From the NCBI RefSeq assembly GCF_001017435.1, contig NZ_CP011371.1, positions 3,286,001 through 3,350,000 of the forward strand: 64,000 bases of DNA. Direction: 5' to 3'. A program made the position numbers and the translations under genes. The notes beneath the pieces were generated by a model that saw only the letters and a list, made by a program, of their open reading frames with translations, ran no database searches and had not been told where the DNA came from. Position 1 is the stretch's first letter. Each line of letters begins with the position of its first letter. This document shows positions 8,873 through 17,428 of this stretch, one piece after another. This DNA is from Caldimonas brevitalea. GTDB lineage: Bacteria; Pseudomonadota; Gammaproteobacteria; Burkholderiales; Burkholderiaceae_C.

Positions 8873-9847
8873 ATGACCGATAGCCTGTCTCCCGGGTCTG
8901 CCGCCGAAGCGCTCGCCGGCGCCGTTCTTCTGTCCCATTGGGGTGTGATCGCCGCCGATGGCGAAGATGCCGCCAAATTCCTGCACAGCCAGTTGACCCA
9001 CGACTTCGCCCTGCTCGGCCACGGCGAAGCCCGCCTGGCGGGCTATTGCTCGCCGAAAGGCCGGTTGCTCGCCAGCTTCGTCGGCTGGAAGGACGGTGAG
9101 GCCCGCGTGCTGCTGGCCTGCCGCCGCGAGGTGTTGCCGCCCACGCTAAAGCGCCTGAGCATGTTCGTGCTGCGCGCCAAGGCCAAACTCACCGATGCCA
9201 CCGACACCGTGCACCTGCTCGGCCTGGTTGGCGACGTGGCGCGCGTCGTGTTGGGCGACGCGGCACCGCCAACGGTCTGGGGCAAGACCACGCGCGAGGG
9301 CGTCACCGTCGTGCGTCTGCCCGACGCCGCCGGTCACACGCGTTACCTTTGGGCCGGTCCGGCCGACGCCGCGGCCGCGCTGTCGGCGTCGCTGCCTGCC
9401 CTGCCCTTGCCAGCCTGGCGCTGGCTCGAAGTCGAAAGCGCGGTGCCGACCATCGTGCAGGCCACGGCCGATCAGTTCGTGCCCCAGATGGTCAACCTGG
9501 AAGCCGTCGGTGGCGTCAGTTTCCAAAAGGGGTGCTACCCGGGCCAGGAGGTGGTGGCGCGCAGCCAGTACCGCGGCACGCTGAAGCGGCGCGGCGCCTT
9601 GTTGCATTCACCGGCCGAAGCCGCCGCGGGCCAGGAGATCTTCCACAGTGCCGATCCCGGGCAGCCCGCCGGCCTGGTGGTCGACGCGGCGCCCGTGCCC
9701 GCCGGGCACGGCGAACCCGGCTGGCGCCTCTTCGCCGAGCTGAAACTGGCGGCGCTGCACGGCGATGGCAGCCTGCACCTGGGCGGCCCCGAAGGCGTGA
9801 CGCTGACGCCGCAGCCGCTGCCTTACCCGCTGCCGACCGAAAGCTGA
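8873..9847 (+). CDS. ygfZ: Folate-binding Fe-S cluster repair protein YgfZ
   Basis: 324-residue member of the YgfZ/GcvT-like family, which uses tetrahydrofolate to help build or repair certain Fe-S enzymes such as MiaB. The diagnostic motif KGCYPGQE lies at about residues 218-225, followed by VARSQYRGTLKRR. N-terminal features match too: FLHSQLTHDF and GYCSPKGRLLASF. ATG 8873 is chosen because GGAGG at 8864-8868 gives good spacing; an adjoining ATG at 8870 is too close to it. Divergent from mltG, 90 bp apart, so the two share a short promoter region. Confidence 0.93.
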   Translation: MTDSLSPGSAAEALAGAVLLSHWGVIAADGEDAAKFLHSQLTHDFALLGHGEARLAGYCSPKGRLLASFVGWKDGEARVLLACRREVLPPTLKRLSMFVLRAKAKLTDATDTVHLLGLVGDVARVVLGDAAPPTVWGKTTREGVTVVRLPDAAGHTRYLWAGPADAAAALSASLPALPLPAWRWLEVESAVPTIVQATADQFVPQMVNLEAVGGVSFQKGCYPGQEVVARSQYRGTLKRRGALLHSPAEAAAGQEIFHSADPGQPAGLVVDAAPVPAGHGEPGWRLFAELKLAALHGDGSLHLGGPEGVTLTPQPLPYPLPTES

Positions 9848-9916
9848 GCCGGGCGTGATTTCGGTCACCTCGCCCCTCGCTGGCCGCTGGCAGTAGTTCA
9901 CAGCGGCCCGGCCGGG

Positions 9917-10207
9917 ATGCGCCGTCTTTTCATCTACTATCGAATCGCGTCGGCCGACAGCCGCGCCGCGCTGCAGGCCGCCCAGGTGATGCAGCAGGCG
10001 CTGCGCGACGGCCATGCCGGCCTGTCGGCCGAGTTGTGGCGCCGCCCGGAAGAGAAAGACGGCATGTTGACCTGGATGGAAATCTACACGCACCCTGCGG
10101 GGGTGGACGCGGCGCTCGAAGCCGCCATCGCGGACGCCGCCAAGGCGCTCGCACCGTGGCTGCAAAGTCCACGCCACGTCGAAGCCTTCGTGCCATGTGC
10201 CTGGTAG
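9917..10207 (+). CDS. DUF4936 family protein
   Basis: 96-residue protein beginning MRRLFIYYRI and containing LWRRPEEKDGMLTWMEIYTHP, which matches the small betaproteobacterial DUF4936 family. The function is unknown; the fold is expected to be an alpha/beta dimeric ferredoxin-like barrel, as in antibiotic-monooxygenase-type proteins, but this is inference. It overlaps the next gene by 13 bases, so the two are translated from one message, and ygfZ lies 69 bp upstream in the same direction. Confidence 0.8.
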   Translation: MRRLFIYYRIASADSRAALQAAQVMQQALRDGHAGLSAELWRRPEEKDGMLTWMEIYTHPAGVDAALEAAIADAAKALAPWLQSPRHVEAFVPCAW

Positions 10208-11091
10208 CCATTGCCGTCGACGCCAGCCGGCGCTTTCCGCTGGTGCTGGCCGGCAACCGCGACGAATACTTCGCGCGGCCGGCTGCCCGGCTGGGCTGGT
10301 GGAGCCCGGCGGACGGCGCGCCCGAGATCCTCGGTGGGCGCGACCTGAAGGCCGGCGGCACCTGGCTCGGCCTGACCCAGGCGGGGCGGCTGGCCTTTCT
10401 GACCAATGTGCGCAACCCCTCGGATGTCGACCCGGCCGCGCCCTCGCGCGGCGAGATCGTGCCGCTGTGGCTGCGCGGCGACCTGTCGCCCGACAAGTTC
10501 TGGATGCAGGTGGGGCTGAACGGCTACAACGGCTTCAACGTCATCGCCGCCGACTTCGCACAAGGCGATTGTTTCTGGGCCTCGAACCGGGCGCCCTACC
10601 CGCAGCGGCTGGAACGCGGCGTCTACGGTCTGTCCAATGCGCTGCTCGACACGCCGTGGCCCAAGGTCGAGCGCCTGAAGCAGCACCTGCGCGCGGCGCT
10701 GCGCGAGACCGACAGCGCCGACGTGCTGGCGGACCGCTTGTTCGAAGCGCTGGGCGACCGCACCGAGATCGCCGACGAGTTCCTGCCGCACACCGGCATC
10801 GCGCCCGAATGGGAGCGCTGGTTGTCGCCGGCCTTCATCCGCACGCCGGACGGTCGCTACGGCACCCGGTGTTCCACGGTGATCATCACCGAGCGGGTGC
10901 GCCGGCGGCTGGTGACCCATGTGATCGAGCGCACCTTCAGCAATGCGCGCGGCCCGTCCGTCTCGCTGCTGCGGCGCTCCACGCTCAAACACTGGCCGCC
11001 GGCGATGCAGGCCGCGGGCAGTGCGACAGTGGCGCGGCTGCCGACCGCCTCCGGCACGGCGGCGCGCTCGCTGCCGACGTCGTCGCGCTAA
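10195..11091 (+). CDS. NRDE (TANGO2-like) family protein
   Basis: 298 residues. Begins MCLVAIAVDASRRFPLVLAGNRDEYFARP, containing the family signature N-R-D-E (residues 22-25) after the conserved Met-Cys start; GGRDLKAGGTWLGL and FLTNVRNP follow. The exposed Cys2 suggests an Ntn-hydrolase-like fold; the human homologue TANGO2 is linked to haem and lipid handling, but the bacterial role is not settled. The last 50 residues, after YGTRCSTVII, are rich in Arg, Ser and Ala and do not look like the usual family ending, so a late frameshift or a lineage-specific tail is possible. Overlaps the DUF4936 gene. Confidence 0.88.
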   Translation: MCLVAIAVDASRRFPLVLAGNRDEYFARPAARLGWWSPADGAPEILGGRDLKAGGTWLGLTQAGRLAFLTNVRNPSDVDPAAPSRGEIVPLWLRGDLSPDKFWMQVGLNGYNGFNVIAADFAQGDCFWASNRAPYPQRLERGVYGLSNALLDTPWPKVERLKQHLRAALRETDSADVLADRLFEALGDRTEIADEFLPHTGIAPEWERWLSPAFIRTPDGRYGTRCSTVIITERVRRRLVTHVIERTFSNARGPSVSLLRRSTLKHWPPAMQAAGSATVARLPTASGTAARSLPTSSR

Positions 11092-11122
11092 CCGGCCCGA
11101 CAACGCGGCTCGACAACCAGCC

Positions 11123-11980
11123 CTACAAGCGCTTCACCATCTCGACATGGGCGACGCCCAGGTCGTCGTACTCCGGCCCGCGCGCAACAAACCCGGCGCG
11201 CGCATAAAACGGGGCGGAGGTCGTTTGCGCGTGCAGCACCGCCTGGTGGTCGCCGCGCTCGCGGGCGGCCTCCATCAAGGCTTCGAGCACGGCCCGCCCG
11301 GCCCCGCCGCCGCGCATCGTGCGCCGGGTCGCCATGCGACCGATCTTCGCGACGCCCGGCACGTGTTCCAGCAGCCGGCCGGTCGACAGTGGCATGCCCA
11401 GGCGGTTGTAGGCCACGGCGTGGACACAGGCCAGGTCGACCTCGTCGTACTCCATGTCGGCCGGGATGCGCTGCTCGTCGATATAGACCTCGGTGCGCAC
11501 CAGCTCGGCATCGGCGCCCAGGGTGTCCCAGCCGCCCACCCGCACCTCCAGCATCGACTCGCCGGCCTCGTAGGCGGCGAGGGCATCGCGCAGCGCGTCG
11601 GGCACCCGCGTCGAGCTCTGCGTCTTCGGGTCGGCATAGACATAGACCAGTTCGCCGGTCACCAGCAACTCGTCCAGCCGGAAGATCGCCAGCGTGAACA
11701 GCATCGAAGAGTTGCCGAGCCGCTGCGACCGGATCGCCACATCGATGTGGTCGTCGTAGCGCGCCGACGCGTGGTATTCGAGGCTGGCCTTCTTGACATA
11801 GAGGTCGCCGCCGAACGGCGCAAAGGCCTGCGGATACGGCATCGCCAGTGCACGCCAATAGTCCGACATCGCCGTGTCGACATACATCAGGTAGTGCGGG
11901 TTGAACACGATGTGCTGGCCGTCCACCTCGGCCCACCGCACGCGCAGCCGATGAAAGAAGCGAAAGTCGGTGCGGTTCAT
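11123..11980 (-). CDS. Acyl-CoA thioesterase (YbgC/FadM-type) fused to a GNAT acetyltransferase
   Basis: 285 residues in two domains. Residues 1 to about 135 form a hot-dog fold thioesterase: FFHRLRVRWAEVDGQHIVFNPHYLMYVD contains the YbgC/FadM active-site Asp (VDGQ) and the NPHYLMYVD helix. Residues about 140 to 285 form a GNAT acyltransferase with LVRTEVYIDEQRIP, IGRMATRRTMRGGGAGRAVLEAL (acetyl-CoA pyrophosphate loop) and FYARAGFVARG. The fusion suggests coupled hydrolysis of an acyl-CoA and transfer of an acyl or acetyl group, but the substrate is unknown. Its start overlaps the stop of the upstream esterase gene (ATGA), so the two are translationally coupled. Confidence 0.88.
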   Translation of the reverse strand: MNRTDFRFFHRLRVRWAEVDGQHIVFNPHYLMYVDTAMSDYWRALAMPYPQAFAPFGGDLYVKKASLEYHASARYDDHIDVAIRSQRLGNSSMLFTLAIFRLDELLVTGELVYVYADPKTQSSTRVPDALRDALAAYEAGESMLEVRVGGWDTLGADAELVRTEVYIDEQRIPADMEYDEVDLACVHAVAYNRLGMPLSTGRLLEHVPGVAKIGRMATRRTMRGGGAGRAVLEALMEAARERGDHQAVLHAQTTSAPFYARAGFVARGPEYDDLGVAHVEMVKRL

Positions 11981-12912
11981 CGCGCGTAGGCCTCCTGCAG
12001 TGCCGCCCCCGCCGCAGCCTGGGCGGCCACCGCTTCGGGCAACGCCCGCCCCATTTTGATGAAGTCGTGTGTCATGCCGCGGCACAGGTCCAGCCCGACC
12101 GGCACACCCGCCATGCGCAAACGGTCGGCATAGGCCAGGCCCTCGTCCACCAGCGGGTCGCATTCGGCGAGGCACACCCAGGCAGGCGCCACACCTTCCA
12201 GGTCGTCGGCCATCAAGGGCGCGAAGCGCCAGTCGCTGCGTTGGGCCGCGTCGATGTACTGCGCGAAGAACCAGTCGATCGACGGCTTCTCCAGCACATA
12301 ACCGTGGGCATAGCGGGCGTGTGACGGCGTGTCTTGATGCGCCGCCGTGCCGGGCGTGATCAGCAGCTGCAACGCCAGCGGCAGGCCCTGATCGCGGGCC
12401 AGGATGGCGCACACCGCGGCCAACGTGCCGCCGGCGCTGTCGCCACCGACCGCCAGCCGGCTGCCGTCGAGCCCCAGCTCGCCGGCCTGCTGCGGCAAGC
12501 GGCGCAGCACCCCCCAGGCGTCGTCGACGGCGGTGGGGAAGCGGTGTTCGGGCGCCAGGCGGTAGTCGAGCGACAGCACGGCCGCGCCGCTGCGCAAGGC
12601 CAGCTGGCGGCACAGGCTGTCGTGCGTCTCGACACTGCCGATCGTGAAGCCGCCGCCGTGCAGGTAGAGCAGCACCGGGACTCGCTCGCGGGTGGGCGCG
12701 TAGAGGCGCGCGCGCAAAGGCGTGCCATCGTCGGCGGGCAACTGCAGGTCTTCGACACGCGGCAGCGGCGCGCGCGGCAAATCGAGGATCTCGGCGGCCG
12801 CCTCGTAGACGCGCCGCGCCTCGGCCGGCTCAAGGCTGTGGAACGGCGGCCGGCCGGCGCGCTCGATGCGCTCGATCAACTGCCTCATCGCGGGGGTCAA
12901 ACAGGACGTCAC
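11977..12912 (-). CDS. Alpha/beta hydrolase, hormone-sensitive-lipase-type esterase
   Basis: About 311 residues of family IV esterase: oxyanion-hole motif LHGGGFTIGS near residue 87, nucleophile elbow GGDSAGGTLA, Asp in ECDPLVDEG and His in GMTHDFIKMG. Short-chain carboxyl-ester hydrolase by family; no signal peptide, so cytoplasmic. GTG 12912 is favoured because GAGG lies five bases upstream; another in-frame GTG is at 12918 and an ATG at 12888. The esterase is followed directly by the thioesterase-GNAT fusion and preceded by the exported hydratase-like gene 10 bp upstream, so the three probably form one minus-strand operon. Substrate unknown. Confidence 0.9.
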   Translation of the reverse strand: MTSCLTPAMRQLIERIERAGRPPFHSLEPAEARRVYEAAAEILDLPRAPLPRVEDLQLPADDGTPLRARLYAPTRERVPVLLYLHGGGFTIGSVETHDSLCRQLALRSGAAVLSLDYRLAPEHRFPTAVDDAWGVLRRLPQQAGELGLDGSRLAVGGDSAGGTLAAVCAILARDQGLPLALQLLITPGTAAHQDTPSHARYAHGYVLEKPSIDWFFAQYIDAAQRSDWRFAPLMADDLEGVAPAWVCLAECDPLVDEGLAYADRLRMAGVPVGLDLCRGMTHDFIKMGRALPEAVAAQAAAGAALQEAYAR

Positions 12913-12922
12913 ACGCACCTCA

Positions 12923-13789
12923 TCAACGGAAACTCACGCCCACCTCGGGCCCGCCTTCCAGGCCTTCGTAGACGACCTTGACCCGCAGACCGGGCCGCGG
13001 CGGCAGCAATTTCGAGAACGACCCGACGCTCAGCAGGTCGCCCGCCTGCAGCCGGCCGCCGGACCGTTGCACATCAGCGGCCAGCCACAGCACGGCGTTC
13101 AACGGGTGCCCCAGCACGTCGGTGCCGCGGCCGCGGTCGAGTTCGCGGCCCTCGCCGTCGAGCACCTTGACGATCATGTTGGCGAGCTGGTCGACCATGG
13201 CCGGCGACGTCTTGATCGGCGCGCCCATCACACCCCAGCGGGCGCCGACGTTGATGTAGGTGATGCCGGCACCCTCGAGCTGGGTGGGGTCTTGCACCAC
13301 CAGGTCGGGCAATTCGATGAAGGGAATCACGGCGTCGAGATGTTGCAGCGCCTCGGCCGGTGTACGAGCCTCGTGCAGGGCCGGGCTCTTGACCCGCAGC
13401 AACAGGTCGGCCTCGAACAACGGGCGCGCGCCGAAGCCGGCCGGGAACTGCGCGCCGTCGGGCAGCAGCATGGCCGAGAACAGCACACCGCGCACCGGGC
13501 GGTCGTGCCGGAAGCGCTTCTGCACTGCAGCATTGGTCAGCCCGGCCTTGTAGCCGGCACGGCGTCCGAGCTGCTGTTCGAGGAAGCCGACCACCTTGGT
13601 GCGGCCGCATTCGGCATCTTCAAGTGACATCGGCGCCGGGTTGTCCGCCGGCGCGAGGCTCATGTAGCGCGACACCAGCAGGGCCGCGTCGGCGCTCGAC
13701 GGGCAGGCCGCCGACGCCCCGGCCGACCCGAGCGCCAGTGCGAGCGCGAGCCAGGGGGCGATCGCCGAGCGCAAGACCGATCCTGTCAT
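12923..13789 (-). CDS. Exported 2-keto-4-pentenoate hydratase (MhpD)-like protein
   Basis: 288 residues. A Sec signal peptide (hydrophobic APWLALALALGSAGASAA, cleavage near residue 28) precedes a fumarylacetoacetase/MhpD-type fold. Family features visible: GYKAGLTN (substrate-binding Lys), EADLLLRVKS with metal-ligand acids, PFIELPDLV, GHPLNAVLWLA, and GDLLSVGSFSKLLPP near the end. Cytoplasmic members hydrate 2-hydroxypentadienoate in aromatic meta-cleavage pathways; an exported copy cannot do this in the usual setting, so the true substrate is unknown. Start ATG 13789 has GAGGAGA eight bases upstream. First gene of the minus-strand trio; divergent from the alcohol dehydrogenase gene. Confidence 0.85.
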   Translation of the reverse strand: MTGSVLRSAIAPWLALALALGSAGASAACPSSADAALLVSRYMSLAPADNPAPMSLEDAECGRTKVVGFLEQQLGRRAGYKAGLTNAAVQKRFRHDRPVRGVLFSAMLLPDGAQFPAGFGARPLFEADLLLRVKSPALHEARTPAEALQHLDAVIPFIELPDLVVQDPTQLEGAGITYINVGARWGVMGAPIKTSPAMVDQLANMIVKVLDGEGRELDRGRGTDVLGHPLNAVLWLAADVQRSGGRLQAGDLLSVGSFSKLLPPRPGLRVKVVYEGLEGGPEVGVSFR

Positions 13790-13874
13790 GGTGTCTCCTC
13801 ATGGCATCTTGAAACAGGGCAAGCATACTGGTCTTCATTCACATCTGTACGGCGCGCCCGACGCGCTCCACCCC

Positions 13875-15014
13875 ATGGCCCTGATCCACTACATCACCCA
13901 GATCCAGTTCGACGACGGTGCCATCGCACTGCTGCCCCAAGAGTGCGAGCGTGTCGGCATCCGTCGGCCGCTGGTGGTCACCGACGTGGGTGTGCGTGCC
14001 GTCGGCGTGTTGCAACAGGCGCTCGACACCTGGGGGGGCCAGCCGCCGCAGGCGATCTACGACGGCACCCCGTCCAATCCGACCGAGGCCGCCGTGCGCG
14101 CCGCCTTGAAGGTCTACCGTGAGCACGATTGCGATGGTCTGGTGGCGGTGGGCGGCGGCTCCAGCATCGACCTCGCCAAAGGTGTCGCGATCGCGGCGAC
14201 ACATCCGGGCCCCTTGACGACCTATGCCACCATCGAAGGGGGCAGCCCTCGCATCACCGCGAAGGCAGCGCCGCTGATCGCCGTGCCGACCACCGCCGGC
14301 ACCGGCAGTGAAGTGGCGCGCGGCGCCATCATCATCGTCGACGATGGGCGCAAGCTCGGCTTCCACTCCTGGCATCTGGTGCCCAAGGCCGCCATCTGCG
14401 ACCCCGGGCTGACCGTGGGCCTGCCCCCGACCCTGACCGCGGCCACTGGCATGGACGCGATTGCGCACTGCATCGAGACCTTTCTGTCGGCGGCCTTCAA
14501 CCCACCCGCCGACGGCATCGCGCTCGACGGCCTGGAACGCGGCTGGGCCCACATCCAGCGCGCGACGCGCGACGGCAGCGACCGCGAAGCACGCCGGCAG
14601 ATGATGAGCGCGTCGATGCAAGGGGCGATGGCCTTCCAGAAGGGCCTCGGATGCGTGCACAGCCTGAGCCACAGCCTGGGCGGCGCCAACCCGCGGCTGC
14701 ACCATGGCAGCCTGAACGCGGTGTTTCTGCCCGCCGTGATCCGTTTCAATGCGGAAGCGGAGTCGGTGCGGCGCGAGCGACGCCTCGAACGTATGGCGCA
14801 TGCCATGGGGCTGTCCTCGGCCGACGCCGTCGCCGATGCCGTCCGCGAGATGAACGCGCGTCTCGGGCTGCCCGCCGGCCTGGCCGCGATGGGTGTGGAC
14901 CGCAGCCTGTTCGGCAAGGTCATCGCGGGCGCGATGGTCGACCACTGCCACAAGACCAATCCACGGCTGGCGACCGAAGACGACTACCGGGCCATGCTCG
15001 AGAGTTCGATGTGA
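13875..15014 (+). CDS. Iron-containing alcohol dehydrogenase
   Basis: 379-residue group III (iron-activated) dehydrogenase. NAD-binding region VAVGGGSSIDLAKG near residue 90 and PTTAGTGSEVAR near 140; metal-binding region GMDAIAHCIETF around 195 and GCVHSLSHSLGG near 255, in which Asp and three His match the iron ligands. It oxidises or reduces a short alcohol/aldehyde or hydroxy acid; the substrate is not readable from sequence. ATG 13875 gives the family-type N-terminus MALIHYITQIQFDDGA; the frame stays open 29 codons further upstream but that part overlaps the divergent promoter region. Confidence 0.92.
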   Translation: MALIHYITQIQFDDGAIALLPQECERVGIRRPLVVTDVGVRAVGVLQQALDTWGGQPPQAIYDGTPSNPTEAAVRAALKVYREHDCDGLVAVGGGSSIDLAKGVAIAATHPGPLTTYATIEGGSPRITAKAAPLIAVPTTAGTGSEVARGAIIIVDDGRKLGFHSWHLVPKAAICDPGLTVGLPPTLTAATGMDAIAHCIETFLSAAFNPPADGIALDGLERGWAHIQRATRDGSDREARRQMMSASMQGAMAFQKGLGCVHSLSHSLGGANPRLHHGSLNAVFLPAVIRFNAEAESVRRERRLERMAHAMGLSSADAVADAVREMNARLGLPAGLAAMGVDRSLFGKVIAGAMVDHCHKTNPRLATEDDYRAMLESSM

Positions 15015-15424
15015 GCCGGCGAAGCGGGCAACGTGCCTACCCCAACCGCCCGTATCGGGCGTGGGTGTATCGCTCACCTGACGAACAAGGCGGCCCGGAC
15101 CTCCTGCGTTGCCACTGCACCGCCACCTTGCGCCTGTAAGGCTTACGCGCGCACGAGGTCACCGTGTTCAACGCTGGCGCCGCGCGGCAGACGGCTGGCA
15201 CCGGCGCCACGGCCTGTACGACCCGGCACCAAGACCATCGGCTCGCGGCTCCCGCCGATCCGGCCGGGCGCCAGGCGAGGCTGCCGCATGTCACCTGACG
15301 AATGGGAACGCACGTTGCAGGCCTTTCGGGACAGCGTTCGGACGATCGGACGAAATCCGATCCGAAGCTCGTCCCCGGGACCGCTTCGCCGGACGACATT
15401 CCCACCCAGACATAGGAGGTTCCC
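15015..15424. other. 410-bp intergenic region
   Basis: Lies between the alcohol dehydrogenase gene and the ferritin-like pair. It ends in a strong Shine-Dalgarno (ataggagg, 15412-15419) serving the next gene. A short plus-strand frame from ATG 15288 (MSPDEWERTLQAFRD) runs into the next gene but has no clear ribosome-binding site and no recognisable family. The words tcacctgacgaa occur twice (near 15074 and 15291), probably by chance. No RNA gene or convincing terminator seen; the promoter of the next operon presumably lies here. Confidence 0.35.
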
Positions 15425-16588
15425 ATGGCCTTGACGCTTTTCGACAATCGCGGTTGTCCGCTTGACCGACAGCGCTTCACCTGGCGCGACATGGTGCAGC
15501 GACCCATCAGCAAGCTCGACGACGACGCCTACACCCGCGTGCGGATCATCCTGATGAACGGGCTGGAGATGGAGGCCCTGCGCTTTTCGCATTCGTGCGC
15601 CCGCATGAACCGGGCACTGCAAGCCGATCTCGCGCAGCTGCGCCGTGTCGAGCAGTTCCAGGCCACCACCATCAACTGGCTGCTCGGCGCCGACCACTCA
15701 CCGCTCGAAACCACCATCGCCTACGAGCAGGTGGCGATCGACATCACCGCTGGCGTCGCGTTGCGCGAGCCCGACCCCTATCTGGCCCAGGTCTACCGCT
15801 TCGGCCTGCTCGAAGACTTCGACCACATGTATCGCTACTCGGCGCTGCTCGACCGGCTCGAAGGCAAAGATGCGAACAACATCCTGCAGAGCTACACCGA
15901 CATCCTGCCGGGCCGGCCGACCGCCGAAGAGCACCGCCATCCGCTCGACGACCTGCGCAACCCCTACGACAAGCTCACCGCCGACCCGCTCTCCAAGCTG
16001 CACGCGCTGACCATCATGGCGGCCGAGCAGCAGACCCACAACTACTACATGAACGTCGGCCCCTTGTTCAGCGACCCGATGGCGCGTCTGCTCTACGCCG
16101 AGATCGCAGCCATCGAAGAGCAGCACACGACGCAGTACGAATCCATCATCGACCCGACCGAGACCTGGCTCGAGAAGTGGCTGCTGCACGAGGCGACCGA
16201 GGTCTACAACTACCACAGCTGCGCGGTGCAGGAGAGCAACCCGCGCATCAAGGCGATCTGGGAACGCTTCCTGGACTACGAGCTGGGCCAGCTGCACCAC
16301 GTGATCGAGTTGTTCGAGCGGCATGAGGGGCGTGACGCCGCCGAGGTGCTGCCCAAGGCCCTGCCGGACCCGATCCCGATCGCTTCGCAGCGCGAGTTCG
16401 TGCGCAAGGTGCTGGCCAACGAGGTCGACCTGCGCGCCGATGGCCCGCTGTTCGTCGACAAGTCGCAAGAGCCCGAACGCTCGCTGGCCTACCGCCGCCA
16501 GCTGAACGCCGACGGCTCGCCGACACAGCAGGTGGCGGACGGCTACCGCTGGCAGCCGGGCACCGAACTGATCCGCCGCGCGGCTTGA
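15425..16588 (+). CDS. Ferritin-like di-iron-type protein (387 aa)
   Basis: Soluble, highly helical protein. It contains E-x-x-H-type pairs typical of ferritin-like four-helix bundles (MAAEQQTHNYYMN near residue 200, IAAIEEQHTTQYE near 235) plus further Glu/His helices (LLHEATEVYNYHSC, ELGQLHHVIELFERHEG). This suggests a carboxylate-bridged metal site such as in rubrerythrin or manganese-catalase relatives, but I cannot name the family. No signal peptide. Strong Shine-Dalgarno AGGAGG six bases before the ATG. The next gene, 58 bp downstream, is also ferritin-like, so the two may work together, perhaps in metal storage or peroxide stress; that role is inference. Confidence 0.75.
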   Translation: MALTLFDNRGCPLDRQRFTWRDMVQRPISKLDDDAYTRVRIILMNGLEMEALRFSHSCARMNRALQADLAQLRRVEQFQATTINWLLGADHSPLETTIAYEQVAIDITAGVALREPDPYLAQVYRFGLLEDFDHMYRYSALLDRLEGKDANNILQSYTDILPGRPTAEEHRHPLDDLRNPYDKLTADPLSKLHALTIMAAEQQTHNYYMNVGPLFSDPMARLLYAEIAAIEEQHTTQYESIIDPTETWLEKWLLHEATEVYNYHSCAVQESNPRIKAIWERFLDYELGQLHHVIELFERHEGRDAAEVLPKALPDPIPIASQREFVRKVLANEVDLRADGPLFVDKSQEPERSLAYRRQLNADGSPTQQVADGYRWQPGTELIRRAA

Positions 16589-16646
16589 GGCCGTTCACGC
16601 CTCGCCTCCCGGCATTCCCACCCCACGAGAGATACAGGAGTTCCAG

Positions 16647-17390
16647 ATGCAAGAGCAAACCCCCTTGGGCCGCAACCGCACCGGCGTGCAGATGTCCCCC
16701 ATTGACAGCGAACGCATGCAGGCCGGCACCGAGGCGCTCGACCCGGTGCCTTCCGAGCTGGGCTACGCCACGGTGCGCCAGGCCTACATGAACGATGACC
16801 AAGGGCTGGGCTCGGTGCCCGTGCCCGGCACCATGAAAGGCATGCTCAAGTCGGGCATGGACATGATGACCGGCAAGCGCCCGCAGACCTTCGTCGACAA
16901 GCTCGGCGAGCGGCTCGCCTTCGAGCGCGGCGGCGTGCGGCTGTACGACGGCCTGCTGGTCAAGTGCACCGCCGCGCCGCACCAGCTGCCCGACGGCGCG
17001 CTCGAACTGCTGACGCAGTTCCGCCAACAAGAGGCCGAGCACTTCGCGCTGGTGGCCGAAGCCCTCGAAACGCTCGGGGCCGATCCGACCGCGCAAACGC
17101 CTTGCGCCGACCTGGTCGGCGTCGAGAGCCTGGGCCTGGTGCAAGCGATGAACGATCCGCGCACCTCGGTGCTGCAGGCCCTGCACGTGATGCTCGATGC
17201 CGAGCTGCTCGACAACGCGGCCTGGGAGCTGCTGATCCGGCTGGCCGAGGCGGCCGGTCATGACGAGATCGCGTCGCGCTTCGAGCTGGCGATGCGCCAG
17301 GAAGCCAATCACCTGGCGCATCTGCGCGGCTGGGTCGAGCAGCTGACGCTGGACGACGCCTCGGTGGTCCGGGCGGCCGGCCGCCACTAA
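16647..17390 (+). CDS. Ferritin-like domain protein (247 aa)
   Basis: Residues 1-90 form a Gly/Met-rich head (VPGTMKGMLKSGMDMMTGKRP); residues about 90-240 form a helical bundle with two E-x-x-H motifs, FRQQEAEHFALVAEAL and MRQEANHLAHLRGW, plus acidic helices (LHVMLDAELLDNAAWELL) able to bind a di-iron centre. Shine-Dalgarno ACAGGAG six bases before the start. Co-directional with the previous ferritin-like gene and probably co-transcribed; the operon ends at a perfect palindrome shared with the converging gene. I do not recognise a named family beyond the ferritin-like fold. Confidence 0.75.
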   Translation: MQEQTPLGRNRTGVQMSPIDSERMQAGTEALDPVPSELGYATVRQAYMNDDQGLGSVPVPGTMKGMLKSGMDMMTGKRPQTFVDKLGERLAFERGGVRLYDGLLVKCTAAPHQLPDGALELLTQFRQQEAEHFALVAEALETLGADPTAQTPCADLVGVESLGLVQAMNDPRTSVLQALHVMLDAELLDNAAWELLIRLAEAAGHDEIASRFELAMRQEANHLAHLRGWVEQLTLDDASVVRAAGRH

Positions 17391-17400
17391 GGCTCGAGGC

Positions 17401-17428
17401 AGCGCCCGGGTTCAAAGCCCCGGGCGCT
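17401..17428. terminator. Perfect 10-bp palindrome between converging genes
   Basis: AGCGCCCGGG and CCCGGGCGCT flank an 8-base loop. It sits immediately after the second ferritin-like gene and overlaps the last codons of the converging CNNM-type gene. A stable GC hairpin at this position could end transcription from either side, but there is no T-tract on either strand, so a rho-independent mechanism is not certain. Confidence 0.5.

Noticed and set aside
15288..15431. Short plus-strand frame MSPDEWERTLQAF before the ferritin-like gene
   Set aside because: Runs into the next gene's start in another frame, has no clear ribosome-binding site and is too short to judge.
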